A stretch of DNA of 64,000 nt from Boswellia sacra (GCA_013180625.2 SNVD02011224.1:346001-410000); one strand, 5' to 3'; positions 35,334 through 46,647 are shown, numbered from the stretch's first letter. Program-made: numbers and translations. The notes: a model not told the origin generated them from the sequence alone.

Positions 35334-37199
35334 TCAAGAATAAAAATAAAATGAAAATATGGCATAGATGGATAAAATTTGATCAATCATTATAAAGAAA
35401 TGCAAAAAGAGGAATCTCTTCGAAAGTGATTTACCACGGTCAAAAATATGCCATTGAGGTGGTACCTTTCTTTTTCCTTTATTTGTGAGAATGAAAGAGA
35501 TTACCACTATCTGAGTTTGTTTGTCCTTAAAGCATGCATTATTGAGTGTGGATGTTTGTTCCTTCCTTTTTTCGAACCATGGCTCCCAACTCTTAATCTC
35601 CTTCACCTGTACAAAATCAAGCAATGAAAATTCTTTAGAAGCAATAGGCACTAGTTGCATACTTGGTTCAAAAGAACTAGGTAACCCGATTTCCGAAGGA
35701 GTTGAAAAATTCTCATTTTGGATATAGTCTTCCACGTTAGTTTTTGTCCTATTAGCTTCCTCATTTTCATCCTGCTCGAAAAATATATTAATATCAAAAT
35801 TTTGGTTAAATTCCTTTACATGATGCATAAGTGAGGATTCGGTCTTTTCTTTGTTAGGTGTAAGTTGATTAACCTCTTCCTTACCCTTTAGGATTGATTC
35901 ATCATCTTTCTCATAAGGGTTAGGAATATGTTCTTGATCAACCTTACCATCATGAAGAGCATTTACCGAATCTTCGAGAAGAGCACTTACCGAATCTTCA
36001 TCTAGATGTTGGCTACTTGGATTACTCACATGTGGATTGATGAGGTTTGGCTCGAGTTGAGATGGAAACACACCTTTCTCATGAGTACTAAATGCAAATG
36101 CAAGTTTTTCAAGAGCATCATTCAAGTTTGCCATAGTTTGAGCAACTTGACTATTAAAAGCCTCTTGCTTTGCAATGAATGAATTCCATGTTTCTTCAAG
36201 ATCCTTATAAGATGCATGATCATGAGCTTTTTGAAAATTTTGACATGATTGAAAGGGAGGTTGGTAAGATTGTGCATGATTATCATTCCTCCAATCAAAA
36301 TTCAAGTGATTTTTCCATCCAAACTTTTGTGAGTAAGGAATAGGATTTGACCTTTGGAAAGTGTTTAAAACATTGGTTTGGTCATGGAGACTTTTCCTAA
36401 AGGTAGGCACAATTGGGCAATCATCCGTAGGATGATCACTAGATTTACAAGTTTGACAGACAATTTCTTGCATAGACCACATTTCTAAGTCCTCGACTTT
36501 CCTAGCTAGGGATGTAAATTTAACATGTAGATCATGATTCTCCCTAAAGTTATATATGCCTCTACTAGACGTTCTTGGTACCTCATAGGTGCCAACATTG
36601 TTCCAATTTTGGGCATTTTTCGCTAGTAAGTCTAGGAAATCCATGGCTTCATTAGGGTCTTTATTTTCAAATTGTCCATTACACATTAATTCTACCATTT
36701 GCCTAGCTTGATGTGTAAGACCTTCATAGAAAATTAAAACTAGTCTCCATGTTTCCAAACCATGGTGAGGACAAGTATTAAGCAATGCTTTATACCTATC
36801 CCAACATTGGTAAAAGGTCTCTCCTTGTTTTTGAGTGAAATTGATGATTTGCCCTTTGAGAGAATTTGTTCTATAGGGAGGAAAGAATTTTTTTAAAAAT
36901 TGTTGTTGCATTTCATCCCATGAACTAATGGATCCTGACCTAAGATTTTGTAGCCATGTTTTAGCTTTATCTTTTAAAGAAAAAGGAAAAAGCTTTAATC
37001 TAAAGATGTTTATGCTACAATTTAGGTCACAATAGATATTGCAAAAATCTTTAAATTCTCTCAAATGCAAAAATGGGTTTTCAATATCTAAGCCATGAAA
37101 GTGGGGTAAGAATTGAATGAAATCCGATTCATGGTTGAAATATTTTACATCATGAGGGAAGACTATGCATGATTGTGCATGAGTTCTTATGTAATCCAT
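35334..37199 (-). CDS. gypsy-1 Gag polyprotein
   Basis: 621 codons, uninterrupted. The retrotransposon gag domain spans roughly residues 30-200, with AKTWLQNLRSGSISSWDEM and FLKKFFPPYRTNSLKGQI. A CCHC zinc knuckle, CQTCKSSDHPTDDC, is at 248-261. The C-terminal half is Asn/Gln/Glu-rich and of low similarity to anything I recognise. The last about 45 residues (from KRKVPPQWHIFDRG) probably come from sequence joined at the pol deletion. Gag would form the particle in which the element's RNA is reverse-transcribed. An intact gag without pol suggests mobilisation by an autonomous relative. Confidence 0.9.
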   Translation of the reverse strand: MDYIRTHAQSCIVFPHDVKYFNHESDFIQFLPHFHGLDIENPFLHLREFKDFCNIYCDLNCSINIFRLKLFPFSLKDKAKTWLQNLRSGSISSWDEMQQQFLKKFFPPYRTNSLKGQIINFTQKQGETFYQCWDRYKALLNTCPHHGLETWRLVLIFYEGLTHQARQMVELMCNGQFENKDPNEAMDFLDLLAKNAQNWNNVGTYEVPRTSSRGIYNFRENHDLHVKFTSLARKVEDLEMWSMQEIVCQTCKSSDHPTDDCPIVPTFRKSLHDQTNVLNTFQRSNPIPYSQKFGWKNHLNFDWRNDNHAQSYQPPFQSCQNFQKAHDHASYKDLEETWNSFIAKQEAFNSQVAQTMANLNDALEKLAFAFSTHEKGVFPSQLEPNLINPHVSNPSSQHLDEDSVSALLEDSVNALHDGKVDQEHIPNPYEKDDESILKGKEEVNQLTPNKEKTESSLMHHVKEFNQNFDINIFFEQDENEEANRTKTNVEDYIQNENFSTPSEIGLPSSFEPSMQLVPIASKEFSLLDFVQVKEIKSWEPWFEKRKEQTSTLNNACFKDKQTQIVVISFILTNKGKRKVPPQWHIFDRGKSLSKRFLFLHFFIMIDQILSIYAIFSFYFYS

Positions 37200-37410
37200 T
37201 AATGTCCTTGGTTGGGTATGAGCATGTTTTCCAAAGAAGATGAGTGGCTACAAACAATTCTACCAACTAATGCAAAGAGAAAGAAAAGATGAGCACATGC
37301 AAGAAAAATAAAAATAGAAATGGGGAGAGAAAAGAGAAACACATACAAGAAAAATAAAAATAGAAATGAGAAAAGAGAATACTTACAATTTTGTACGCCA
37401 ATTTTTACCT

Positions 37411-37428
37411 TCCCCGGCAACGGCGCCA
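37411..37428 (-). other. gypsy-1 primer-binding site (tRNA-Asp)
   Basis: TGGCGCCGTTGCCGGGGA on the minus strand, six bases after the 5' LTR. This is the usual site of Athila/Tat-group elements. Confidence 0.9.
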
Positions 37429-37434
37429 AAAACT

Positions 37435-38960
37435 TGACACATCCGAAAAAGGATTGTCTCCCAAGTATAGGAGTGTCGAAGTAATAAAACCCGGTGAGAC
37501 CGGGGTCGATCCACGAGGAAGGGATTTAAGCGTTACAAATTATAAGCTAACAAATGTGATATGGATGATTCAAAGAGGTGACATGATAATATCAACAAGT
37601 ATGTAAGATGGTAGGTGGTATTACTGACCATTCAAATATAAAACAAAAAGCAAGAGGAGGTAAAACCATCCATGGAAATAGGTGGTATAACCAACCATAG
37701 TAAATTAAAGAACAATTTCATAAGGTGGTAGAACCTACCATAGTAAATAAAATAAAAAGTTCATAAACAATAGAATAATTAAAATACAAGAGGAATTAAC
37801 ACAATAACAATGAAGGCTAAGGTTAGGGGATCCGCCCTTGATATTTCAATAAGGATAATTAACCCATTTTAGTTATATGAATTATATTTGTTTCATTACC
37901 AATATTTATACCACTTCTTGTAAATGGGTTCAAGCATCCAATGTGCCAATCATCATATGTCTACAACAAATCAAGGTTCCTAACTAGATTCGTGTCGGTA
38001 AGGAAGAACCATACATCATCTAGAAAGGATCCAAGCATTTGATGTGCCAAGGATTGTCGACAATGGATCAAGACCTCCACTTTACGAGTGGTGTCAAGAT
38101 TGATTAAGAAATTAAATATAAATCATATTGAATAAACATTATAAGATTAAGATTATTAAGCACATATTAAGGGTTAGAGAATCCTTATTCTCATATCAAG
38201 GGTTTCACCCTTTCACCTTAGCAAAAGAGAAATTAGAAGAACATTATAATAGAAAGAAAATAAAATGCAAGAAAAAGGAAATTCATTAATAACATAAACA
38301 CACAAAACACAATACAAGATCCTAGCCAAAGCCAAAATGTTCCAGCCAAGGCCAAGATGCCCTAATGGGTCACAAGGCACCTCTATTTATAGATACATCC
38401 AGGGGCAAACTTGTCAAATTACAAGGGCATAATTGTCAAATATTAGTTGTAAATATCTTTGACAATTGGGATCATTAGGCACCGACTTTGACCATCAATT
38501 TTGACATCGAAATGTTGTGAATTTTAATCACATGTCTTCATGAAAGTTGTAGATATTTCTCTCAGCTTTCTAGAACATATTGATTTTCACAATTTGGATA
38601 CGTATTTTGAGAGATACGGTCCAAATACTGAGGCCTGGTCAGACTGGGCCGAGACTATAGATGGGTTCAATTCAAGCCCAATTTTGGTCCACTAAAAGCT
38701 CGAATTTGATTATGCTTGTGAAATGCAATCTTATAGACAGTTTAATCATCTTTCCAAAACATTAAGAATTGCACCATTCTGATCTATACATAGAGAGTTA
38801 TGCCCATTTTACTGAACCTCTAACAAAACCAAAATTAAGAGGAATTAATTCCACAGATGCAAATGCTACAAATATGCTTAAGTTGAGGAATTTAATGACA
38901 CTATTAATACAATATGATGAATTAAACTCTTATTAAACATGCATATTTAAGTGTTCATTA
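37435..38960 (-). repeat. gypsy-1 5' LTR
   Basis: 1,526 bp. It differs from the 3' LTR at about 26 positions by eye (about 1.7%), so the insertion is fairly recent. The TATA box (CTATAAATAG) is at about 38382-38392. The outer end is TTA instead of TCA. Confidence 0.92.
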
Positions 38961-40150
38961 TTCATCATTCCATATTACAAGTTCACATATGATTACAAGT
39001 TAAAGGTTTGATTTTACCAGTTTTAGGTGTAATTTTGCAAATTTTATCTTCCTTATTAGAATCCTGGTTAACTTTGTTGCCAGTTTCATGTTGTATTTTA
39101 CCAGTTAACGTGAGGTTTTACAAGTTCATCATTCCAAATTACAAGTTCACATATGATTGCAAGCTGAAGGTTTGATTTTACTATTTTTTAGGTGTCATGT
39201 TGCAACTTTTATTTTCCTTTTTACAACGGTTAACCTTATTGCAAGTTTCATGCTGTATTTTACAAGTTAACATTAGGTTTTATAAGTTCATCATTTCGTA
39301 TTACAAGTCCACATATGATTGCAAGTTGAAAGTTTGATTTTACTATATTTAGGTGTCATGTTGCATATTTTATGTTCCTTTTTACAACCTTGGTTAACCT
39401 TCTTGCGAGTTTCATATTGTATTTTACAAGTTAACGTTAGGTTTTATAAGTTCATCGTTTCGTATTACAAGATTGCATGTGATTGCAAGTTAAAGGTTGG
39501 ATTTTACTGGTTTTATGTGTCATGTTGCAACTTTTATGTTCATTGTTAACATCTTGATAACCTTGTTGCAACTTTCATGTTTTATTTTACAAGTTAACGT
39601 TGAGTTTTACAAGTTCATCATTCTGTGTTACAAGTCCACATATGATTGCAAGTTGCAGGTTTAATTTTTCTAGTTTTAGGTGTCATTGTTGAACTTTTAT
39701 GTTCCTTGTTACATTATCAGTTAACCTTGTTGCAAGTTTCATGTTTGAATTTTACATGTTAACATTAGGTTTTACAAGTTCATCATTCTGTTTTACAAGT
39801 CCACGTGTGATTGTAAGTTGAAGGTTTAATTTTACTAGTTTTATATGTCATGTAGCAACTAAGACTTTCTTAATTACAACTTTGATTATTCTTATTGCAC
39901 ATTTCATATTATGTTTTACAAGTGAATGTTATCTTTTACAAGTTGATCGTTCCTTGTAACAAGTTTTCATTTAGTTGCATGTTGAAGGTTTTTAATTTGT
40001 TACTTTGGGGGTGTTAGACTGTGACTTCAATGTTGGTTGATACAACTTTGGTTAACCTTTTTGCAGATTTTATGTAGCATTTTACGACCAAACTTTATGT
40101 TTAACAAGTTCATTGTTTCTTGTTAATGTCTTGTTTAATTGCAAGTTTAA
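38961..40150. repeat. ~165-bp tandem repeat array, right part
   Basis: It continues the left part after the gypsy-1 insertion. Monomer marks fall at about 39081, 39243, 39404, 39570, 39735, 39898 and 40062 (spacing 161-166 bp). Copies decay to the right. Together with the left part there are about 11-12 monomers. Confidence 0.9.
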
Positions 40151-41649
40151 AAATTTGATTTTACTAGATTTAGGTATTCTCTATTTCGTTGATGAAAAAT
40201 TATTATCACCTTTTTAAATTGTTAAAAATATATTTTTTTCTCAGATTATCATTGTAATGTGTATAAATTTCCAAGCTGTGGGCCATCGGCAATTCATGAA
40301 AGTTCAACTAATTGGTGAAATTGTTTTCTCCTAATCTAGAATATCATTATCAATGAAAAATAAGTAATTTACTTTTTAAAGTGTTATACAATAATGTAAT
40401 TATGTCTATAATGATATTATATTTTAGTTGAATTGTAAAATAATTTATAACTCTAAGTATTTTAGAATAAAGGAAGTTTAAACAATATAAATTATGAGCT
40501 ATTTTTTTTATTAAGAATAAGATAATTTCTCAATTGAAGTGGTTAAAAAACATTTTCAATTAGCTTTGTATAACATCACATAAATTAAATGTCATCATTA
40601 CAATTAATTTATAATTTTTATGCTATTTATATTTGTTGTTAAATATTACATTTATATTTACAATAAGTTTAAATTAATATAATATACTAATTTTTATTAC
40701 TAGTAACAATATTATTTTAAGTGGTAATACAACCCACCAATTACTTTATGTGTTAATTGAACAAAAAAAAATATTTTTAAATGTAAATGACAATAATATA
40801 TGTATCTATGTAATTACATTGTAGCAAAAATTTGAAAATGTTAAAATATTTCTTTTTAATAACTATGAATATTTATACATATTTATATTAAAAGATTTTT
40901 AAAAAAATTATAATGTGTATTCAGATTTAAAATAAGAGATTTTAATGAAAAGTTTATAAATTTTTTTTATGTTATAGAGTCAATCACAATGAAGAGGGTG
41001 ATCAACGATGGCAACTTTAGTGATGAGAATGAGTCTGACCAGTGAAGATGGGTGTAATATTATCGCATGTGTATTAATGTGAATGTTTTGGGGATTTGAT
41101 AATATCAGTTTTAATTTATGTAAAATAAAAAAATATTTTATAAAACTAGTCAAACCGGTTGCCTTGATTTAAATTTTTTATATTATAAAATAATTTAATT
41201 TCAATGAAAATCTTCTATTAATTTTAATATTATTTTATATCTAAAAAATAAGATGTATTATTACATGAGATGTATTGTAGCTAATCCCTTATCTTACCGT
41301 TACATTGTCCACATTAGTTTCAAGCAACAAAGAAATAATTAACGTAAATTCCAATTGAAGTTCAATTCGCAAGTATGAAGTCATTTATATGGGTAGTGCG
41401 CAAACCGTGTGTTGTGTAAAGAAACATGAAGAGCTATAGAAATAAATTCATGAGAGAGATATGGAGAAGCTTAAGAAATCAAACCATGCGCAACTTTATA
41501 TTGTAACTCAAATCAACTTGGAGAGAGGTGTTCAAAAGAAACCACTTGATTACAACATTTTACAACATAACAATAAATGATGAAAATAAAATATATAGGA
41601 AATAAAAATATCCGAAGAGTACTCCAAATAGGCATATGCTATTAATAAA
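40151..41649. other. AT-rich intergenic DNA
   Basis: No gene or element recognised. The last about 170 bp resemble the 3' flank of the other GLP units (GCGCAACTTTATATTG near 41488). Confidence 0.45.
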
Positions 41650-41766
41650 TCAGAACTTGGCTTGGAGATCTTTAACCACTTTCTTATTCAACTAGAATGT
41701 CCTAGCTAAACAATCAGGCTTAATTGGTGGATTGGATGCGAAGACTGCATTGGCTATTGTAATGAC

Positions 41767-41927
41767 GAATTAGGATACTTTCTTGATCTTAGCTTCGCCT
41801 TAGCTTTTGCAGTACCACGTAGATTTTATTGACTTTGATGGTTGAGATATTTTATATTCTCTCTCCTCTCTCATTTGTTGTATATTAACTCCAATTTTAT
41901 ATTTTACTAAGGTGAATGTTAGATCTA
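41767..41927. mobile_element. 161-bp insertion with 7-bp target duplication
   Basis: TAATGAC flanks it on both sides (41760-41766 and 41928-41934). Units A, B and D have an uninterrupted ATTGTAATGACACCA here. The insert (GAATTAGG...AGATCTA) has no clear inverted ends, so it could be a SINE-like piece or a filler insertion. Confidence 0.65.
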
Positions 41928-42549
41928 TAATGACACCAGGATTCTGACTGCTCAATCCGACAACTGCTGGGGTTTCTCCTATATTGACTTGAAAGTGAAT
42001 CAGACCAATTTGAAAAACAAAAACGTCTCCTTTGTTAGGGTTTTGCGAAGAGCGTATTATTAGGGTTTGATTTGACAAAACCTACATAAAGAGTACCCTC
42101 ATGGACAAACAGGATCTCTGTGCCACGAGGGTGAGTGTGGGGTGGATTTTGGCCGCATTTGGTGCATCGTCAATACGAACCAAGGATATGCCAAGAGTGT
42201 TAAGTCCTGCTATTTGATCCACATTGACGGGAGTCACTGTTGAAACAACTGCACTATTTGTGGGTCTAGGAACGTTGAGCGCTGAATAGAAGCTGTCATC
42301 TGCTGTAGCAAGGTTTGGGTCTTTGTAGAACTTCCCATTCACAAACACTGCAGGACAAAATACAAATGTAAGTTAATAGAAAAATAACTTTACATACAAT
42401 ACAACGGAAAACTTGTAAGACATCACGGAGAGTGCATAAGTACCACCATTCTTGGTGTCATTGATGGCAACGCAGAAGCCCCGAAGAGGGCTAGGGTTAA
42501 AGGCAGAGGCCAAGGAGGAAACGAAAGCCAAAAGGACGAATGTCACAAG

Positions 42550-44540
42550 TAGGGATGGGCATTTGCCCCGGACCCACCACGGACCCGGTCCAACGGGGCG
42601 GGTCTTGACCCCTCCTGGAGCATTCATAGGGGCGGGTATGGGGCAGAAAATTTTTGCCCCGGCCGAGGCGGATCCGGGTCCGGGTCCGGGTCCAGCCATT
42701 TGGACCCGTAGACCAACCCCGCCCCGCAAGGTTAGGGGTGTATTTATAAAATTTTTAAAGTTTAGAACTGTTATGTAATTTTTTAGGTTATATTTGTTAA
42801 ACTTTTTATATATATAAATTCTTAATAATTTTACAAATAATGCAAATACTTTAATAAAAATGATATTTTAATTAATAATTAATATCTTTTAGTATATTAA
42901 CATTAATTTCGTCATATTATAATAACAAAATAAAATATTTGTATTTTATAGTAATTGAATTTGTATAATGTATGCAATCTTGATATAGATTATTAAGTAC
43001 TAATTAAATTATTACAATATTAACAAGATTATTTTTAAAATATATATCTATAATATAATCAGTCTATTATTTTTTAAATATGCAAATAGAAATATGATAA
43101 AAAATCTTAAAACCTTAAATATATGATTTATTGTAATTTAAATTAATTAATTAAATTATTAATGTTTCATAAATATATAATTTTAATTATTTGGTATATG
43201 CCAATAATATTATTGCGATTATTAGATTGAAATTAAATCAACATGTTACTAAATTTAATTGTATTATCAACTATTTAAAAAATTGTCAATTAAATAATTT
43301 ATAAGCAATAATTCACTTTTAACATTATTTTTATTAAAGTATGTAACATTATTACTAATATAATTAAATGACAATTAATGATAACTAAATATTTATATTT
43401 TGTAGTAATTAAATTTTATAATATATACAATATTGATATAGATTACTAAGTACTAATTAAATTATTACAATATTAACATGATTATTTTAAAAATGTATAT
43501 CTTTAATATAATCAATATATTATTTCCCAAATATGTAAATAAAAAGATGATAAAAATAATTTTATAATCTTAAATATATGATTTATCATAAATTCGTAAT
43601 TTAAATTAATTAATTTAATTATTAATGTTTCATAAATGCATATAATGTTAATTAATTAGTATATACAAATCATATTATTACTATTATTAGATTGAAATTA
43701 AATTAACATACTATTGAAAAAGTGATAATTAACTAGTTTACAAGAATAATACATTTTTAACATTATTTCTAATAAAGCATGTAACATTATTACTAATAAA
43801 ATCAAATAGTAATTAAATATTTGTATTTTATAGTAATTAAATTTGTATAACATATACAATCTTAATATAGATTACTAAGTACTATTTAAATTATTGCAAT
43901 ATTAACAATATTATTTTAAAAATGGATATGTTTAATATAATCAATATATTATTTTCTAAATATGTAAATAGAAATATGATAAATATAATCTTATAACTTT
44001 AAATATATGATTTATCGTAATTTAAATTAGTTAATTAAATTATTAGTATTTCATAAATATTTATAATATTAATTATTTGGTATATACCAATCATATTATT
44101 ACTATTATTAAATTGAAATTAAATGAACATGTCATTGAAAAATTATTTAATTGTATTATCAACTATTTTAAAAATTATTAATTAACTAATTTACAAGTAA
44201 TAATAAACTTTTAACATTATTTCTAATGGAATATGTAACATTATTACTAATAAAATCAAATGGTAATATACAACTATTTTGATTTTAGTTTGAAGATTTA
44301 TTATTTTTATGATTGTTGAAAAATAATCATAGTTATAAATGATATGATGAGAAATTAATAAGGGAGTTATTTGCAAAGGTGTAAATATTACAAGGGATGA
44401 AGTTGAAAAATATAAAGATTATAGGGGTGTGATTGTAAAAATATAAACAGTGGCAGGGCAGGACGGGGCAAAAAAAGGGTCAGCGGGACGGGGCTGGATA
44501 CTGGCCGCCCCGTACCCGCCCCGCCCCGGTTCCAACCCTA
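42550..44540. mobile_element. 1,991-bp non-autonomous hAT-type element
   Basis: The ends are TAGGGATGGGCA and GGTTCCAACCCTA, which are imperfect inverted repeats. The 8-bp target duplication is GTCACAAG (42542-42549) and GTCACAAA (44541-44548). About 200 bp at the left end and 90 bp at the right end are GC-rich with GGGTCCGGGTCC and CCCCGCCCCG words. The middle is over 80% A+T and contains a three-copy repeat. No transposase. Same organisation as the element at 15004-15900. Confidence 0.82.
42931..44268. repeat. Three-copy ~430-455-bp tandem repeat inside the hAT-type element
   Basis: Units start near 42931, 43387 and 43814 with AAATATTTGTATTTTATAGT. Each ends near ATGTAACATTATTACTAAT. Copies differ by small indels and substitutions. 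Confidence 0.85.
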
Positions 44541-44599
44541 GTCACAAAAATGGGTTAAGCTTCTAATTGTTGTTGCTTAAGCTTTGATGAGGGCTGAGA

Positions 44600-45853
44600 A
44601 ATTTGCATGGAAAAGAAGCCTATTTATGGTCGGGAATCTTGGCCTAGAGCCTTTTCTTACTTTGAAGCAGGTGAAGGGTTACAAGTAGATTGGTAGCTAT
44701 GTTCTCTTTCATCAATTAAGTGCTATAAATTTACATTGAGAGGAAGCAAACCTATGGAAACGAAGAAGATCTCCGTATAATTCATGTAAAATTATTAGTT
44801 TTCCATCTAGAAGGAAATTATCTTATATCTTTTAACTTTTATCCCAAATTTTTCATATAATTAGGAATTAATATGAGTATTTAATTGCTCATATGGAACT
44901 ATCTTCATTTTAATGTAATTATTTAATTATCTTATTGTCCATATAGTGCTGCATATATAGAAATAACTTTGCCATGTACATATAGGCAGACCAAGAAATT
45001 TTAATCATACGAAAGTACATATTTTAATATAAAAAATAAATTAATATAAAATTAATATTATGTTATTCTATCTTAAAGGAGACTGATATAGATATAATTA
45101 TTAATTAATAATTCAACAGACATTCTAATAATTTGTTTTGATTGCAAAAAAATTGTGAAATAAAAATTATTAAGATACTAGATTATACAAATAAATTAGT
45201 GATGATGAGATAGAATTAATAAAAGGTGATCAGCTGAACTTCATAGAAGAAGAGTAAAGAGTAAATTCCCGAATAATATAAATTAAAATTGAAAGTAAGG
45301 AAAATTAGTCAAACATGACCAAAATTTTAACCATAGTTTCACTTTTTATGTCTATTCATTAAAAAAAGCATATAGACGAATGAAATATCCATAATTAAGA
45401 TTTCTTAGGGCCGGGAAACAGTAAAATATGTAGAAATTATTGATGTGCTATAATAAATAGTGCGATAATAATGCATGCATACATGTTACAGACAAATCGC
45501 AAAATTAAGTTTAAGGTATTATTTAGTAGGATTCGTGATGTTAGAAGAAAATAAGAAAAGATATTATTTAAGCACCTTAATTTATTTCCGGACCATCTCC
45601 AATGAAGAGACAAATCGAGAGAGACAAATACATAAAATTTACAATGACTACGAAGCACAACTTTATGCCATGGCGACAAATCAACCTAGAGAGTGCCGCT
45701 GCAAAAGCAACATCTTATTACACAACATAGACAATCTATGATGATTGATGAGGATAATAACATAGCAAAGATAGAGACAATGTTATCTGGATCGTACTTT
45801 CTTAGTTTGAGTCATTTATAAGTACTATTATATATATCTTCGTAGTTGTTGTA
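44600..45853. other. Intergenic region between GLP units C and D
   Basis: The left part is the promoter side of unit C (CCATAAATAGGC, minus strand, near 44627). The right part (45560-45853) is 3' flank of unit D, similar to 8110-8437 and 16345-16544. No other gene seen. Confidence 0.5.
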
Positions 45854-46647
45854 TTAGAACTTTGCTTGAAGAGCTTTCACAATATTCGGATCGAGCTGGA
45901 ATGCCCTTGCGAGAACAAAAGGATTAATGGGCGGATTGGATCCAAAGACTGCATTTGCTATTGTAATGACACCAGGATTCTGGCTGCTCAATCCAGCAAT
46001 GGCAACCGCAGGGTTCTTCCCTATATTGACTTGGAAGTGGATCAGACCAATTGGGAACACGAAAACATCTCCCTTGTTAAGAACTTTTGCGAAGAGTGTA
46101 TTGTTAGGATTTGATGTGACAAAACCAACATAAAGAGTACCCTCCTGGACAAATAGGATCTCTGTGCCACGAGGGTGAGTGTGGGGTGGATTTTGTCCAC
46201 CATTTGGTGCATAATCAATGCGAACTAAGGATATGCCAAGAGTGTTGAGTCCAAGTATTTGTTCAACATTTACGGGAGTGACAGTTGATCCAACTGGATT
46301 GTTTGTGGGTCTAGGAACGTCAAGCCCTGAATAGAAGAAGTCATCTGGTGTGGCAAGATTGGGGTCCTTGCAGAACTTCCCATTCACAAAAACTGTATCA
46401 AAAACAGTTGCAAGCTTGTCAACAATAGATACTTATATGTAATGCGTGCAAAAATAGTACTCTAGAGACTACTTGGTAACTAGCTTAGCAGAAAGCTATA
46501 TGATTGATAAATAATGTAAGCAGCATACGCACCACCAGTGCCGGTGTTGTTGATGGCAACGCAGAAGTCTTGAAGAGGGCTAGGGTCGAATGCAGAGGCA
46601 AATGAGGAAGCAAAAGCCAATAGAACAAAAGCTAGAACACCTTTCAT
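45854..46647 (-). CDS. Germin-like protein (GLP unit D), intact, two exons
   Basis: Exon 1 is 46647-46533 and exon 2 is 46392-45854, with a 140-bp GT-AG intron (GTGCGT, ATACAG). The product has 217 residues. The signal peptide is about residues 1-19 ([19 protein letters not shown]), giving a mature start at [10 protein letters not shown]. Cys29 and Cys46 form the conserved disulphide. The metal ligands are complete: His109, His111 and Glu116 in [15 protein letters not shown], and His157 in [10 protein letters not shown]-x-T sites are present. It is predicted to be a secreted cell-wall Mn cupin like unit B, with which it shares the intron position. It lacks unit B's WYYNG tail and ends in LQAKF. 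Confidence 0.93.
46393..46532 (-). other. Intron of GLP unit D
   Basis: Phase 1, between the first and second bases of the Val codon before FVNGKF. Confidence 0.85.

Larger units (their letters stand above)
30770..38960 (-). mobile_element. Athila/Tat-type Ty3-gypsy element carrying a LOG gene (gypsy-1), pol-less
   Basis: 8,191 bp, flanked by a perfect 5-bp target duplication TTCAT (30765-30769 and 38961-38965) inside a tandem repeat. It reads on the minus strand: 5' LTR 37435-38960, primer site 37411-37428 matching tRNA-Asp (TGGCGCCGTTGCCGGGGA), gag 37199-35334, a ~199-codon ORF, a LOG-type ORF, purine tract at about 32309-32298, 3' LTR 32297-30770. Protease, reverse transcriptase and integrase are absent: sequence shared with gypsy-2 stops at about 35262, right after GACCGGGAAA. 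It is therefore non-autonomous but otherwise well preserved. Confidence 0.93.
41650..44565 (-). pseudogene. Germin-like protein pseudogene (GLP unit C), split by insertions
   Basis: The exon 1 remainder (42549-42444) encodes the end of a signal peptide and SAFNPSPLRGFCVAIND. The intron starts GTACTT at 42443. Exon 2 starts at 42347 ([18 protein letters not shown]). Damage: a 2-kb hAT-type element (42550-44540) splits the signal peptide; a 1-bp deletion near 42155 shifts frame and destroys the His-x-His metal motif; a further indel lies near 42050; a 161-bp insertion sits at 41767-41927; and the 3' end is decayed. Beyond the big insertion the expected start codon appears as ATT. It is closest to unit D in intact stretches. 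Confidence 0.88.

Noticed and set aside
37199..37429. 76-codon frame upstream of gag
   Set aside because: It covers the primer-binding site and leader of gypsy-1 and is mostly low-complexity Phe/Leu; the real gag starts at 37199.
39319..39549. 76-codon hydrophobic open frame
   Set aside because: It spans the tandem repeat array and is broken in the neighbouring monomers.
30058..40150. Regularly spaced repeats as a CRISPR array
   Set aside because: The monomers are contiguous ~165-bp repeats without unique spacers, in a plant nuclear genome.
42373..42778. Gly/Pro-rich frames on both strands
   Set aside because: They join the exon 1 remnant of GLP unit C to the GC-rich arm of the hAT-type insertion; not a real gene.
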